A stretch of DNA of 64,000 bases from Bacillus pseudomycoides (GCF_022811845.1 NZ_CP064266.1:4774001-4838000), one strand, 5' to 3'. Shown: positions 37,313-46,649, counted from the stretch's first letter. Notes: generated by a model from the sequence alone, not told the origin. A program made the numbers and translations.

Positions 37313-37858
37313 TTACACATCCAAGCTGTTGATGATAGCTAATATTTGATGATCTGTCCATTTGCCATTAATCTTTACATTTTCTTTAGCTATACCTTCT
37401 TTTTTAAACCCTACTTTTTCTAATACACGAATAGATGCTATATTGTCAGGCATAGATCCTGCTTCAATTCTATGTAGTGTTAATTCTCTAAAAGCAAAGT
37501 CTACAACAAGTTGAAGAGCTTCTGTTGTATGGCCCTTTGCATTATACTCCTTATCTAAAGTAAATCCCGTATAACAGCTTTGGACGTTTCCCCTAGCAAT
37601 TTGAGTTAATGAAATGTCTCCGATAAGTTTATCAGTTGCTTTTAAAAAGATTCCAAAAGCATATAATTGCCCTTCATCTGTCTTTTTTAATGCCTGTTCA
37701 ATTCGTATTTTTTGATGTTCTTCTGTATAAAAGGCTTCTGGGAGTAATGGGCAAACTCGTTGAAAAAATTCGCGATTTCTAGTATGTAATTTAGCTAACT
37801 CGCTGGCGTCAGAAATCTTGTAAAGTCGAAGATATATTTGTTGTCCTACTAGTTTCAT
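37313..37858 (-). CDS. GNAT-family N-acetyltransferase (RimJ/RimL type)
   Basis: A 181-residue acyl-CoA transferase with the family pattern YLRLYKISDASELA, IGDISLTQI, YTGFTLDKEYNAKGHTTEAL and NIASIRVLEKVGFKKEG. ATG 37858 has GGAGGGG upstream; the upstream extension has no site. These enzymes acetylate N-termini of ribosomal proteins or small molecules; the target is unknown. Confidence 0.8.
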   Translation of the reverse strand: MKLVGQQIYLRLYKISDASELAKLHTRNREFFQRVCPLLPEAFYTEEHQKIRIEQALKKTDEGQLYAFGIFLKATDKLIGDISLTQIARGNVQSCYTGFTLDKEYNAKGHTTEALQLVVDFAFRELTLHRIEAGSMPDNIASIRVLEKVGFKKEGIAKENVKINGKWTDHQILAIINSLDV

Positions 37859-37950
37859 AAAACCCCTCCGATATCCTTTTAATACAATTTTATTCTTGGC
37901 AAATCTTATAAATTCCTCTTGTATATCATATTCACGTGAGGTTAACATAA

Positions 37951-38367
37951 CGTCTCATTACTACAAAAAATTTCTATGATCCTGACAATGATAACAAAAG
38001 AAAAAAATATGCAAATAAATTAGAACGGAACGTTTATGACCACTTAAGATACATGGGCCTTTCTCCAACAGTACAAGAGAAGGTAGGCAAATATCGATTA
38101 GACTTCGTGATATTTGGGGCGAACGGAAAAAAATTATGTATTGAAGTAGATGGCTATATTTTTCATAACACGCCTGAAGCTAAGAAAAAAGATAAAATTC
38201 GTGATGCTTATCTAAGAAAAATGGGATGGGAAGTTTTACGGCTTAGTGATTGGCAATTAAAAGAAAATTTATATGCATGTATGAGAAAAATTGAAACTAA
38301 GTTATATGAAATGGATCTGTTACCTGAACACCATCCTAGTATGCAATTAAAACTGAAACACAAATAA
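37951..38367 (+). pseudogene. C-terminal endonuclease-domain fragment (DUF559/PD-(D/E)XK)
   Basis: The frame is open from just after a stop at 37948-37950 but has no start codon before ATG 38053. The translation upstream of that ATG (YANKLERNVYDHLRY) continues the domain. Core residues are LERNVY, YRLDFVIF, CIEVDGYIFHN and VLRLSDWQL, the Vsr-like nuclease fold often fused to the C-terminus of large helicases. It therefore looks like the 3' remnant of a longer defence-type gene. Confidence 0.6.
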
Positions 38368-38425
38368 AGAGCTGACAATAATAATTTTTCAGCTCTTTAT
38401 TTGTTTCTTTAACCTCTTAGCTATT

Positions 38426-38650
38426 CTAATTGTAACTTTTTATCTCTTCTTTCAAGAATATCTTTAGTTCATCTTCCAAATTCATTTTCCTAATAAATTT
38501 ATCATATACCTCCATAAGTCTTGCTACTTCCATTGATTGTTCTAATACCCGTGTATTATCCGAATTAATTTCTATAATATGATTATCCCGCCATTGTATC
38601 TCTTCTTCTAATTCTTTTATTATTGATTCCAATTCCTTTACTTTCTCCAT
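38426..38650 (-). CDS. Small coiled-coil protein, function unknown
   Basis: A 74-residue acidic, helical protein (KVKELESIIKELEEEIQWRD) with a predicted coiled coil over its N-terminal half. A GGTGGG site precedes the ATG. No family recognised. Confidence 0.5.
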   Translation of the reverse strand: MEKVKELESIIKELEEEIQWRDNHIIEINSDNTRVLEQSMEVARLMEVYDKFIRKMNLEDELKIFLKEEIKSYN

Positions 38651-38935
38651 ATCCCACCACGCTCCTAAATATTTAATTTATTATTACTAAGTTATAATAA
38701 TAAGTAATTCTCTTATTTATTGTATATATATTTGTGATTTCCTGTTTTCCTCCTTGTGTCACAAGTAGCTTTTTAGTGTAAAAGGGGCTTTTGTATTTTT
38801 ACTTATGAAAGAAATCTTACAAAACTGTCACCTTTATGTAATGGTATTAGATAGTTCAACTATAATTTCGATGTAATAATAAAAGTATAAGAAATACATA
38901 CATAGAAAAATATAATAGACAGAGGTAATTATAAG

Positions 38936-39102
38936 ATGATTTTAAAACTATCATTTATACTTTTTGGAGTACTCTTAGTATTATGGGGTATATATAGTAC
39001 TAAAAATATGAAACATTTTTAGACAAAATCACTGGAATAGGACAACTTTTAGCCGGAATTACATGTATAATTATAGGGATTTTAAACTTTATAATTAAAT
39101 AA
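38936..39102 (+). pseudogene. Frameshifted two-helix membrane protein, paralogue of the 46.7-kb gene
   Basis: ATG 38936 (AGAGGTAAT upstream) encodes MILKLSFILFGVLLVLWGIY, then meets TAG. If one A is removed from the AAAAA run near 39001, the frame continues to ITGIGQLLAGITCIIIGILN and TAA at 39102. The intact protein at 46650-46862 has the same layout (WGIYRMK ... GLGQLLSGILCVILG). A bidirectional hairpin terminator follows at 39115-39144. Confidence 0.65.
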
Positions 39103-39114
39103 TTTATAATAGAC

Positions 39115-39144
39115 AAAAAAAGATCCTTAATTAGGATCTTTTTT
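39115..39144. terminator. Terminator
   Basis: Palindrome AAAAAAGATCC TTAATTA GGATCTTTTTT. Confidence 0.75.
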
Positions 39145-39282
39145 AATACCATAAATGAATATAAACTTTTGAATAGAAGTTTACTTTGAGTTATTGTTAG
39201 AATAATCAACCCAACATACCATCAAACATTTTGAACTGTTATCTTTTCATAACATCTAAATATCACAAATAAGGAGGCGCTC

Positions 39283-39807
39283 ATGAAAACGATTTTAATA
39301 ATTATTCGTGGAAACTCAGGATCCGGAAAAAGCACAGTAGCCAGACAACTACAGCTACTCCTAGAAAACGCGCTATTAGTTCCACAAGATGTGGTTCGTA
39401 GAGATATGCTTCGCGTAAAAGATAATGTCGGGAACTTGTCTGTTGAACTTATCAAACAAATCGTACTGTGCGGTATGAATAAAGTGAACTATGTAATTGT
39501 AGAAGGCATTCTAAGCACTAGTAAGTACAAAACTATGCTTACAGAACTAATTGGTACATTTGAAGAAACTCACGTCTATTACTATGACATTTCTCTCAAA
39601 GAAACAATAGCTCGACATAAAACCAAGCCCAACAAAAATGATTTTGGCGAAACTGAACTAACGGCTTGGTACACTGCTAAAGATTTTCTAGATTTACCAA
39701 ACGAGAAAACTATTTCCGAAACTATGTCAGTAGATGAAACTGTCAAAATGATTATCTCTGATATTAAGACTGTTTCTAAAACATATGAAGAAAATCTTCA
39801 CGAATAA
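39283..39807 (+). CDS. P-loop kinase-like protein (zeta toxin/uridine kinase fold)
   Basis: A 174-residue protein with Walker A RGNSGSGKST near residue 9, VIVEGIL near 73 and a lid region with KPNK...F. It resembles small nucleoside or antibiotic kinases and zeta-like phosphotransferases annotated in Bacillus as kinases. AAGGAGG precedes the ATG. The substrate is unknown and no antitoxin gene is adjacent. Confidence 0.65.
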   Translation: MKTILIIIRGNSGSGKSTVARQLQLLLENALLVPQDVVRRDMLRVKDNVGNLSVELIKQIVLCGMNKVNYVIVEGILSTSKYKTMLTELIGTFEETHVYYYDISLKETIARHKTKPNKNDFGETELTAWYTAKDFLDLPNEKTISETMSVDETVKMIISDIKTVSKTYEENLHE

Positions 39808-39857
39808 AATCCTATAACTGAGCCAATTACGAAAACATCTTCTTACATAAAACAGAA

Positions 39858-40068
39858 AAAGTCCTAAATTAATAGGACTCTTTTTTAACTTCTCTCAAAC
39901 GTAAACTTTTAAATATTAGTTTCCTTTCAAATCATTTATTTAATTAGGTTTATCACAACTTATCCATTCCTCTCAAAAATGATTATAAAAGTATACATTC
40001 AAAACCAATCAAATAAAGAAATTAGAATATAAAACACCTGATCAATGTATATAAATCAGGTGTTTTTC
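39858..40068. terminator. Two terminator hairpins between kinase and lectin-toxin genes
   Basis: AGTCCTA / TAGGACT with T-run (39858-39888) ends the kinase transcript. AAACACCTGAT / ATCAGGTGTTTTT (about 40030-40068) fits the end of the - strand lectin gene. Confidence 0.65.
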
Positions 40069-40080
40069 ATAAATATCTTT

Positions 40081-41202
40081 TTAGTTTACACTTTCACTTT
40101 TTGATATTTGCTTTGTACTTTCATTCAATAAATTCCCTGTAGATTTTGGAAAAGTCACAGCATGTGTTCTTGTCTTGTCAGTCAGCGTCCAAGGGGAATT
40201 TACGATTGTACCATTTTTCCTTGTCACAGAATATTCTGTCGTGAGTATATATCTGGAATATGCCATTCTATTTGAGGATGTATTTGGTATCTTATGATGA
40301 ATTGTTTCTTCTTTTAATTGTTCAGTTGTGTGACTTATAGAAGTCTGTAATTGGTTTGAGTATTGAGTGGACAGTCCAAATGAAAATCCTTTAAAAATAA
40401 AACCCATGTCAGCACCAATATTCCAACTTACTGTCCTTGTAGCTGTTTCTTGATCAGTTACTTTTATACCAGTTTTTACTGTATGTTCATATGTTTCACC
40501 TGGAGCTAAAACATAGGATTCTTGTTTTTTCCACCATTGTTTTTTCACAACCATGTAATAAGGATTTTCTTTTATTTGTTTGGCTGTATCTCCACCATAA
40601 TGAGGATCTTTTACTGCGATAGACGGAACTACTGTAAAAGCTGTTACTACACGACCTGTTTCTTCTGGAAGTTGATCATTAATTGTTTCATATTCTGGTA
40701 CAGGTAATAGTGGCTGCGTATTAATTGATGGAAGAGTGACGCTTCCCGCTTCTTCAGCAGCAAATCTTTCAGAAGGTGCATCTGCGAGACGTTCATATTG
40801 TTGAACATTAGCATTATTAGCTGTTGAGTTCCCTGCTATATCTAAAACCTTTCCACTAAGTTTTGATTCAATAACATAATGCCCATCCGCTTCACGATGA
40901 AAGTACCAGTATTCAGAAGGTGCATCGCCAAGCCACTCAAATTGTTGAATATTAGCATTATTACCCGTTTGGTTTCCTGCTATATCTATAACTTTACCGC
41001 TGTTTAAATTAATCATTGCATAATAATTGTTATCTAATTGATGAAGAAAAAATCTTTCAGAAGGTGCATCTGCGAGATATTCATATTGTTGAACATTAGC
41101 ATTATTACCCGTTTGGTTTCCTGCTATGTCTAGATATTTTCTACTGTTTTTATTTTTAAACATATACTTCGTACCTACTTTGAATGTCATTGATTTACCC
41201 AC
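40081..41202 (-). CDS. Ricin-type lectin protein with pore-former-like C-terminus
   Basis: A 373-residue protein without a signal peptide. Residues ~1-150 hold three beta-trefoil repeats of the ricin/QxW kind (YLDIAGNQTGNNANVQQYE, VIDIAGNQTGNNANIQQFE, VLDIAGNSTANNANVQQYE), each followed by a DAPSE(R/Y) motif. Residues ~190-373 are beta-rich with Ser/Thr-heavy stretches (TATRTVSWNIGADMGF, GFSFGLSTQYSNQLQTSISH), a pattern seen in beta-pore-forming and Bt pesticidal proteins. Lack of a signal peptide is common in crystal-type toxins. Target and activity are unproven. Confidence 0.65.
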   Translation of the reverse strand: MGKSMTFKVGTKYMFKNKNSRKYLDIAGNQTGNNANVQQYEYLADAPSERFFLHQLDNNYYAMINLNSGKVIDIAGNQTGNNANIQQFEWLGDAPSEYWYFHREADGHYVIESKLSGKVLDIAGNSTANNANVQQYERLADAPSERFAAEEAGSVTLPSINTQPLLPVPEYETINDQLPEETGRVVTAFTVVPSIAVKDPHYGGDTAKQIKENPYYMVVKKQWWKKQESYVLAPGETYEHTVKTGIKVTDQETATRTVSWNIGADMGFIFKGFSFGLSTQYSNQLQTSISHTTEQLKEETIHHKIPNTSSNRMAYSRYILTTEYSVTRKNGTIVNSPWTLTDKTRTHAVTFPKSTGNLLNESTKQISKSESVN

Positions 41203-41399
41203 TCCTCTTTAATTGAATTGTTTAAAACCAATAATGCCACTTGATAATAACAGGAAATGTAAAAAATTGATATAATTAAAATTTGAGAAATAATTTTCCA
41301 TTAATGATATAGTTCCCCTAATAAGGGTTCTCTTTTTGTTCGTAAAAGTATACCTTTACAAACATTTAAAGAACATCTATGAAACATTGAAATATCAAG

Positions 41400-41460
41400 T
41401 TTATAAAGGTGATTCGAATCACTTTATAAACGTTTATTTTTAATGAATACCTTTATAAAC
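41400..41460. promoter_or_regulatory. Candidate res recombination site upstream of the resolvase gene
   Basis: A 14-bp palindrome GTGATTCGAATCAC is flanked by TTTATAAA copies, with a third TTTATAAA at 41452-41459. Arrays of dyads just before a resolvase gene are typical of res sites. Confidence 0.45.
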
Positions 41461-41475
41461 GAAAGTGGTATAATT

Positions 41476-42138
41476 ATGGTAACAAATATAAGGGGAATAC
41501 CAAAAGTGGCTAATATTTATGGATATATACGTGTAAGTACAAAAGATCAAAATGAACAACGTCAATTACATAAGATGATGGAACGAGGGGTGGAAGCTCG
41601 ACGTATTTTTGTCGACAAAGCAAGTGGACGACATTTTGATCGTCCTCAGTATCAATTATTACGAAAAATATTGAGTACAGGTGATATTGTTTACATAGAT
41701 GCCTTAGATCGTATGGGGCGTAATTATGACGAAGTAATCGCAGAGTGGAAATACATTACTAGAGAATTACAAGCAGATATTGTTGTTTTAGAAAATGAAA
41801 CGCTGTTTGATAGTCGTAAGTTCCGTGAAATGGGTGATATGGGACGATTAATGGAAGATCAATTTTTATCTTTGTTGTCTTATGTTGCAGATCAAGAACG
41901 AAAAAAAATTCATCAGAGACAAGCGGAAGGGATTGCGATAGCTAAATCTCAAGGAAAACATTTAGGCCGTCCTCAAGTGAATCTTTCGACCTTAAGCAAA
42001 CAACAAATAAATATAATAGAAGAAACTCATTCAAAATGGAAGAGTGGCGAAATTACTGCTGTTATGTTCATGGAAATGTTAGAGCTAAAGAAAAACACGT
42101 TTTACAAAATAATGAAGGAATATGAAGAGGCAAAGTAG
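41476..42138 (+). CDS. Serine recombinase (resolvase/invertase family)
   Basis: A 220-residue protein from ATG 41476; GTG 41506, which has AAGGGGA upstream, would give 210. The catalytic domain shows YGYIRVSTKDQNEQRQ with the nucleophile Ser, DKASGRHFDRPQ, IDALDRMGRN and the long E-helix MGRLMEDQFLSLLSYVADQER. The C-terminal helix-turn-helix ends YKIMKEY. Tn3-type cointegrate resolution is its likely job. No transposase gene accompanies it. Confidence 0.8.
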   Translation: MVTNIRGIPKVANIYGYIRVSTKDQNEQRQLHKMMERGVEARRIFVDKASGRHFDRPQYQLLRKILSTGDIVYIDALDRMGRNYDEVIAEWKYITRELQADIVVLENETLFDSRKFREMGDMGRLMEDQFLSLLSYVADQERKKIHQRQAEGIAIAKSQGKHLGRPQVNLSTLSKQQINIIEETHSKWKSGEITAVMFMEMLELKKNTFYKIMKEYEEAK

Positions 42139-42158
42139 CATCTCTCCTATATGGAATG

Positions 42159-42492
42159 CTACTTTTCCCCTACCCTAGTTGTAAGAACGCTGGTACTACC
42201 CCTACATAATCGAACTAAGGGATCACTTGCCACCCGTTGACTGATCCAAATACAAATAGTAGCTAAGTCTGAGCCGGAAAACTTTCGTTTTCGCTTTACA
42301 AATTCGAGTTCTCTTGCAAGTTCTTCTAAAAACACAGGTGTAACATATCGTTGTAATTCTTCTACAAATGGTTGTAGTTCATCTTGAATCGAGAGATTCA
42401 TAAGAAAACGTCACCCTTTCTCATTAACATAAGAGAATAGTAACGTGCTTTTAACTTCAAGAATAGTCTAAATCCTTAAGTTGATGGATGTG
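42159..42492 (-). mobile_element. Truncated IS231-like element, left copy
   Basis: It contains the first ~65 codons of an IS4/IS231 transposase (MNLSIQDELQPFVEELQR ... FVKRKRKFSGSDLATICIW; frame 42401-42159), which then diverges. The terminal repeat is CTTAAGTTGATGGATGTG at 42475-42492. The rest of the element is missing. Confidence 0.75.
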
Positions 42493-42503
42493 GGGTCCTA
42501 CCA

Positions 42504-44149
42504 CATCGCTATCAAGCTAAGGTTAGGAAAGGTCAGTTTCAGAAGAAATTTTTTTCTTTTTCTAAAAATCAGTGTGGATCATTGGAAATTTTGCATATCA
42601 AATAAACCCTAACGGGTTTCACTTTTTTTATTAAGCTGCTTGATTGTCCGACATGGTACAATTGTAAACGACACCTAATATATCAAAGACTGTTTTCTTC
42701 TTGTATCGATGAGATTTCCGTCCGTTTCGCTGTAGGAGGTTAAACAGACGAAGAAGAATCTTTGATAATCCTTGGGTGTCTTTTTGCATTGCTCGAAACA
42801 GAAGAAAAAAATAGTCTTTAATCATATATATGGCTTTATATTCACTCAGCTCTTGTTTCTTTTTGAGAAGTAACTTCCGCATGTGAAACATAATAGAGGA
42901 ACAGAGTAGAATGGCAATCAGTTGCCCATACAAATGGCATTCCAATCGTTCTCGTTTTATCTTTTTACAATGATGAATGTGAAAGAATGATTTCCACGTT
43001 TTAAATAAAATTTCGATTTGCCAGCGTAAAGAATACCAATCATGTACTTGCCCCATCGGGACAATATCTGTAGGGTATTTGTCATATATACATTGATACC
43101 ACTGAGTCGTTTACTACGAGGAGAATACTTCATTCCTTTCTTCTTTTCTCTTACAGCTTGATCTTGTAATCGTTTTTTTTGTTGTTCTTTTGTTAGTCGA
43201 TGTACAATCACACGAGTTGGTACTTTATCAGTCATTCCTACATAGGCTTCGGATATTTCACATGTTTGTCCTGGCTGAAGAGAGTTCATTAAGACCTCCA
43301 TATTTATCTGTATATACTCTGTACCTTTCTTAATTCTTCCATCTTGAAAGTAATCAGGGTTGGGATTTTTTTGATAAATACGTGTATTCGACTTGATACG
43401 AGAGATATAGTAAGCTTTTTATCTTGTATATGTTGAAGATCTTTCAAATGAAAATAACCTAAATCTCGGATACATAAATCATTCGCTGTTATAGTTGGGA
43501 CACACAGAGAACCGTAGGTTCGATCATGTTGTTTACCTGGACCTGTATGAATATGTAGGAACTGTCCGCTTAACAGGTCATACTCAAGTTGAATTTTCAT
43601 CCCAGCTGTATGGCTGCATCCTCCTGCACCTGGATAAACGAATGAAAAGATATCTGGAAGTTGAAATGCGGTGGAATCCAGAATCCGAATACGCTTGAAA
43701 ACAGAAGTGTATGGAGAAGAAATCGGTATAAATGAGGCTAATTTTTGGTTTAGAAGTTCGGCTAATATGTGTTGTAAAAATTGAACGGCCGCTTTATTAA
43801 ATCGTTGATTTAGTCCCTCAGGACTGATGAGAACTTCTGTTGACACTTCTAAACAGCTAGATAGCTGAGTTAAAGAAGTCGTAGCGACATTTTGGCTCAT
43901 CCATACACATAAAGCAACTAAATCTTTGGCTTGGTACTTACTTGTTCGTTGCACAAAGCCAACATCTCTAGCAAGATTTCGTAAGATATTAGGGGATAAA
44001 AAGCTTTGAATTTCTTGAGCAAATAGTTGTAATTCATCAGATACAGAAATTGACATACAAAAACGCCATCCTTTCCTATGATTCTACAGAAAGAATAGCG
44101 TATTTTTTCATTTTAGGGGGGATTTTGTTTTGTTAGCTTGATAGCGATG
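42504..44149 (-). mobile_element. IS231-family (IS4) insertion sequence, 1646 bp
   Basis: Perfect ends CATCGCTATCAAGCTAA (42504-42520) and its complement (44133-44149), with an 11-bp target duplication, show a complete element. Its transposase is broken. It sits exactly between two facing ends of another IS231-type element. Confidence 0.9.
42631..44056 (-). pseudogene. IS231-family transposase split by frameshifts
   Basis: Three overlapping frames carry one protein. The N-terminus is 44056-43304 (MSISVSDELQLFAQEIQSF; first catalytic Asp in RILDSTAFQLPD). The middle is 43301-42957 (LQPGQTCEISEAYVGM). The C-terminus is 43056-42631 (YSLRWQIEILFKTWKS, the Y-R-E-K signature of IS4). The first shift is an extra A before AAAGCTTACTATATC near 43414; the second is near 43100. 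The element is therefore not autonomous. Confidence 0.85.
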
Positions 44150-44160
44150 GGGTCCTACCA

Positions 44161-44225
44161 CACATCCATCAACTTAAGAAAAGTAAACACCTCCTAATAA
44201 AAAAATCCCATAGGTGTTTTGCAAA
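44161..44225. mobile_element. IS231-like element end, right remnant
   Basis: CACATCCATCAACTTAAG at 44161-44178 is the exact complement of the left remnant's end. The adjacent CACCTCC...ATAGGTG stretch looks like the subterminal region of an IS231 element. No transposase sequence remains. Confidence 0.55.
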
Positions 44226-44310
44226 TCCTTTAATTATCCATCGACTACAATCGTACATATTTTGCCGACGCTTGTCGTTTGCATAGACGCAAGAATAAAA
44301 AATCAAATAA

Positions 44311-44342
44311 AAAAGATAGAGATACAAATCTCTCTATCTTTT
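44311..44342. terminator. Terminator
   Basis: Stem AAAAGATAGAGA / TCTCTATCTTTT, before the convergent membrane protein gene. Confidence 0.7.
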
Positions 44343-44361
44343 ATCAGTGGGGATGGAAGTT

Positions 44362-44784
44362 TCACTTTATTCTTTTTATCTTTAACTTCATTATATTTAC
44401 CGTGAATTCAAGTTTATCAACAATCCCTTTTTCAAAAGTTTTATAAAAAGCATTATTTGATATTGCAATAAAGAACAACATAAGAAAAAACACTTTTACA
44501 TTCCCATCTACCGAAGTACCTTTAATTCCCCATTCCTCCAGTGTTTTCCCTCCTATATTTACTATAGAAAACGCCCCAGAAATATATGTAGCAAAAAAAT
44601 GTACCTGATAAAACCTTTTTAAAAATGTATTTGAATCATGTCTCCAAGTATAGATAAAGTGTAAAATGAATGAAAATATAGCTGACAATATACTAGATAC
44701 TATTAACATACAAATAAATATTTCTACTGAATCTGGCTCTATAAACCTAGTAATAAATGAATCTGCAAAATTAATAATATCCAT
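44362..44784 (-). CDS. Uncharacterised four-helix membrane protein
   Basis: A 140-residue protein with hydrophobic segments near residues 22-45, 65-80, 95-112 and a basic end KLKIKRIK. The ribosome binding site is poor (TTCGGA). No family recognised. It may be an accessory gene of the island. Confidence 0.45.
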   Translation of the reverse strand: MDIINFADSFITRFIEPDSVEIFICMLIVSSILSAIFSFILHFIYTWRHDSNTFLKRFYQVHFFATYISGAFSIVNIGGKTLEEWGIKGTSVDGNVKVFFLMLFFIAISNNAFYKTFEKGIVDKLEFTVNIMKLKIKRIK

Positions 44785-45335
44785 TCCGAATATTACTGCA
44801 AAAAATACAAAATCAAATAATAGAAATAAACAAACATATTACTCATCTCCTGAAAAATAATGAATTTTAAATTGCTCTTAGAAGTCAGCTGAGATACGTG
44901 TAAAACTAGGTCATAGGGATACATTATTTACTAAAAACTATTTTCTGAAGATATTTGTAATAGAAACGTTCGTTTTTATTTAAAAATATGAAATACCCTA
45001 ACTGATGAACTAGATGTAACAAAATACTCTATCAAAAAATAATCCGTACCATTATTAGTGCAATACCTTTTTCCATATCAAAACCTCATGTTAGAAATAT
45101 ATATATAATACAGGCTATGAACTGAAATTACATGTATCTTGGTCAACAAACCCCATCTTTTTAATGCTTTTCTTTCATACACTCTCGCTAATATTGTCTA
45201 CTTTTCTAACAATTGTAATTCAAACTATATTTTTTAAAAATAAAAACCATAAAAACCAAAATTTAACGACTCCCTAAGAGAGAAGCTTAATTTTGTTAAG
45301 GGATATAGGCATATTTTTAAAACTCACTATACTAA
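44785..45335. other. Gene-free gap with a partial repeat of the miniature element
   Basis: 45014-45063 (TGTAACAAAATACTCTATCA...) resembles 45490-45535 inside the miniature element. No coding frame is evident. Confidence 0.5.
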
Positions 45336-45624
45336 GGAGTCCCGTCAACCAAATGACATAAAACCCACGCTAAGACATTTTTCGGAAGTAAAAACTTTGA
45401 TTTTTGTACGCTAAGAATTGTAACTAAAATGAACGTTTTTGTTACAATATTAGTTTCAAGAAGCGTTAGCTTTTATTTAGCCAATTTAGTTGTAACAAAA
45501 TAGTGTATCAAAAATAATTTGTCACATTATTAATCATAATCTTTTTTGTTACGCAAGAAATTCTATTATATCAAGCTTTCTTTTCCTTAGCGTGGGTTTT
45601 ATGTTAGTACGTTGGCTGTACCCC
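45336..45624. mobile_element. 289-bp Tn3-type miniature inverted-repeat element
   Basis: 39-bp ends: GGAGTCCCGTCAACC...AACCCACGCTAAG at 45336-45374 and the inverted counterpart 45586-45624 (CTTAGCGTGGGTTTTATG ... TACCCC). The inner 18 bp are identical and the outer parts diverge. The AACCCACGCTAAG end is Tn3/Tn5401-like. The interior has no frame but holds TTGTAAC / GTTACAA dyads. The 5-bp flanks differ (ACTAA, TAATA). Confidence 0.65.
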
Positions 45625-45669
45625 TAATATAAGAGAATAGAAATGTAATTTTAACTTTAAAAATAGATT

Positions 45670-46587
45670 CTAGCTACTTATATCAACATTTCTCATGAAA
45701 TACCATTTTGGATTCTTTTTGTGCAATTTTATTAAATAATATACACAGAAAACAAGTGCTATTGCTGAGATGATAAGATAGGCCTTATCCTGATAAGCCT
45801 CCATGTTAGCATTTGCATAGAATAAATGCTCTTTCCCCATACTATCATCGTTAAATTTAAACAGCGTCTCGGACGCGTTATAAACCCCATGAACTACCAT
45901 GCTTTTATATATAGAATTACTATCAACAGCAACTAAGAATAATAAAAATCCCAAACAAAGAGCATACATCAAAAATATTGGGTTAAATCCCCCCAAGGAA
46001 TGCATGAGGGAAAATAGTATAGAAGTGAGAAGAAAAACAAGTAAAAGATTGTATTTTTTCACGAGCCATTTTGTTAAAAAACCTCTAAAAACAAGTTCCT
46101 CTGCGCCGCCCTGGATAAGGTAAGTAACAAAACATAATAAAACATATGGATAAACATTAAAATTAGAGATTTGCTCTGTAAATCCAATTTGAACGTTAAA
46201 CATAAGAGTGTAAATATAAATACCTACAAAATTGATAAACAGACCAATTGCTGCACCACTAAATATATTTGCCATAACCCTATATGACCGATCCCTTGTA
46301 AATCCGATATTCGAAATTGGGTTCTTAAATATGTAAACATATACTAACAACAGCAACCATATTCCAATAAACGTACGAATGACTCCTACAAAACGATATG
46401 CAGAACTAGTTTCTGGAACTAGATCGTGAATAGATTGGAGCAAAGTGCTCACTGTTGCTTGTGTTCCATAAAAGAGAACCATTATACCGATACTGCATAG
46501 TAGAAGATATACCAAACTAGGTATTTTATCTACAAATTTATTATTGTTTTTTCCTACTTTATTTTTAAGTAGCCATAAATTTTCCAT
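45670..46587 (-). CDS. CPBP-family intramembrane metalloprotease
   Basis: A 305-residue protein with about eight membrane helices. The Abi/CPBP (Rce1-like) motifs are present: GGAEELVFRGFL (EExxxR) near residue 163 and LFSLMHSLGG (FxxxH) near 200. Such proteases process peptides or anti-sigma factors and often confer immunity to bacteriocins. AGGAGG precedes the ATG. It is encoded just downstream of a small two-helix membrane protein on the same strand. Confidence 0.8.
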   Translation of the reverse strand: MENLWLLKNKVGKNNNKFVDKIPSLVYLLLCSIGIMVLFYGTQATVSTLLQSIHDLVPETSSAYRFVGVIRTFIGIWLLLLVYVYIFKNPISNIGFTRDRSYRVMANIFSGAAIGLFINFVGIYIYTLMFNVQIGFTEQISNFNVYPYVLLCFVTYLIQGGAEELVFRGFLTKWLVKKYNLLLVFLLTSILFSLMHSLGGFNPIFLMYALCLGFLLFLVAVDSNSIYKSMVVHGVYNASETLFKFNDDSMGKEHLFYANANMEAYQDKAYLIISAIALVFCVYYLIKLHKKNPKWYFMRNVDISS

Positions 46588-46608
46588 TCATGAATCCTCC
46601 TATACAAT

Positions 46609-46640
46609 AAAAGGAGCTAAACTATATCTTAGCTCCTTTT
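46609..46640. terminator. Terminator between CPBP and the small membrane protein genes
   Basis: Stem AAAAGGAGCTAA / TTAGCTCCTTTT. Confidence 0.75.
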
Positions 46641-46649
46641 ACTTGCAAA

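Larger units (their letters stand above)
42493..44160 (-). repeat. 11-bp target duplication GGGTCCTACCA flanking the inner IS231-like element
   Basis: Identical direct repeats occur at 42493-42503 and 44150-44160, immediately outside the 17-bp terminal repeats. The length fits IS231-family insertions. Confidence 0.85.

Noticed and set aside
43495..43698. 67-codon + strand frame inside the IS231-like element
   Set aside because: It is a shadow of the transposase reading frame.
37201..45624. A complete Tn3-family transposon bounded by the 37.2-kb and 45.6-kb repeats
   Set aside because: The two end sequences differ too much outside the shared CCACGCTA core, and no Tn3 transposase lies between them.
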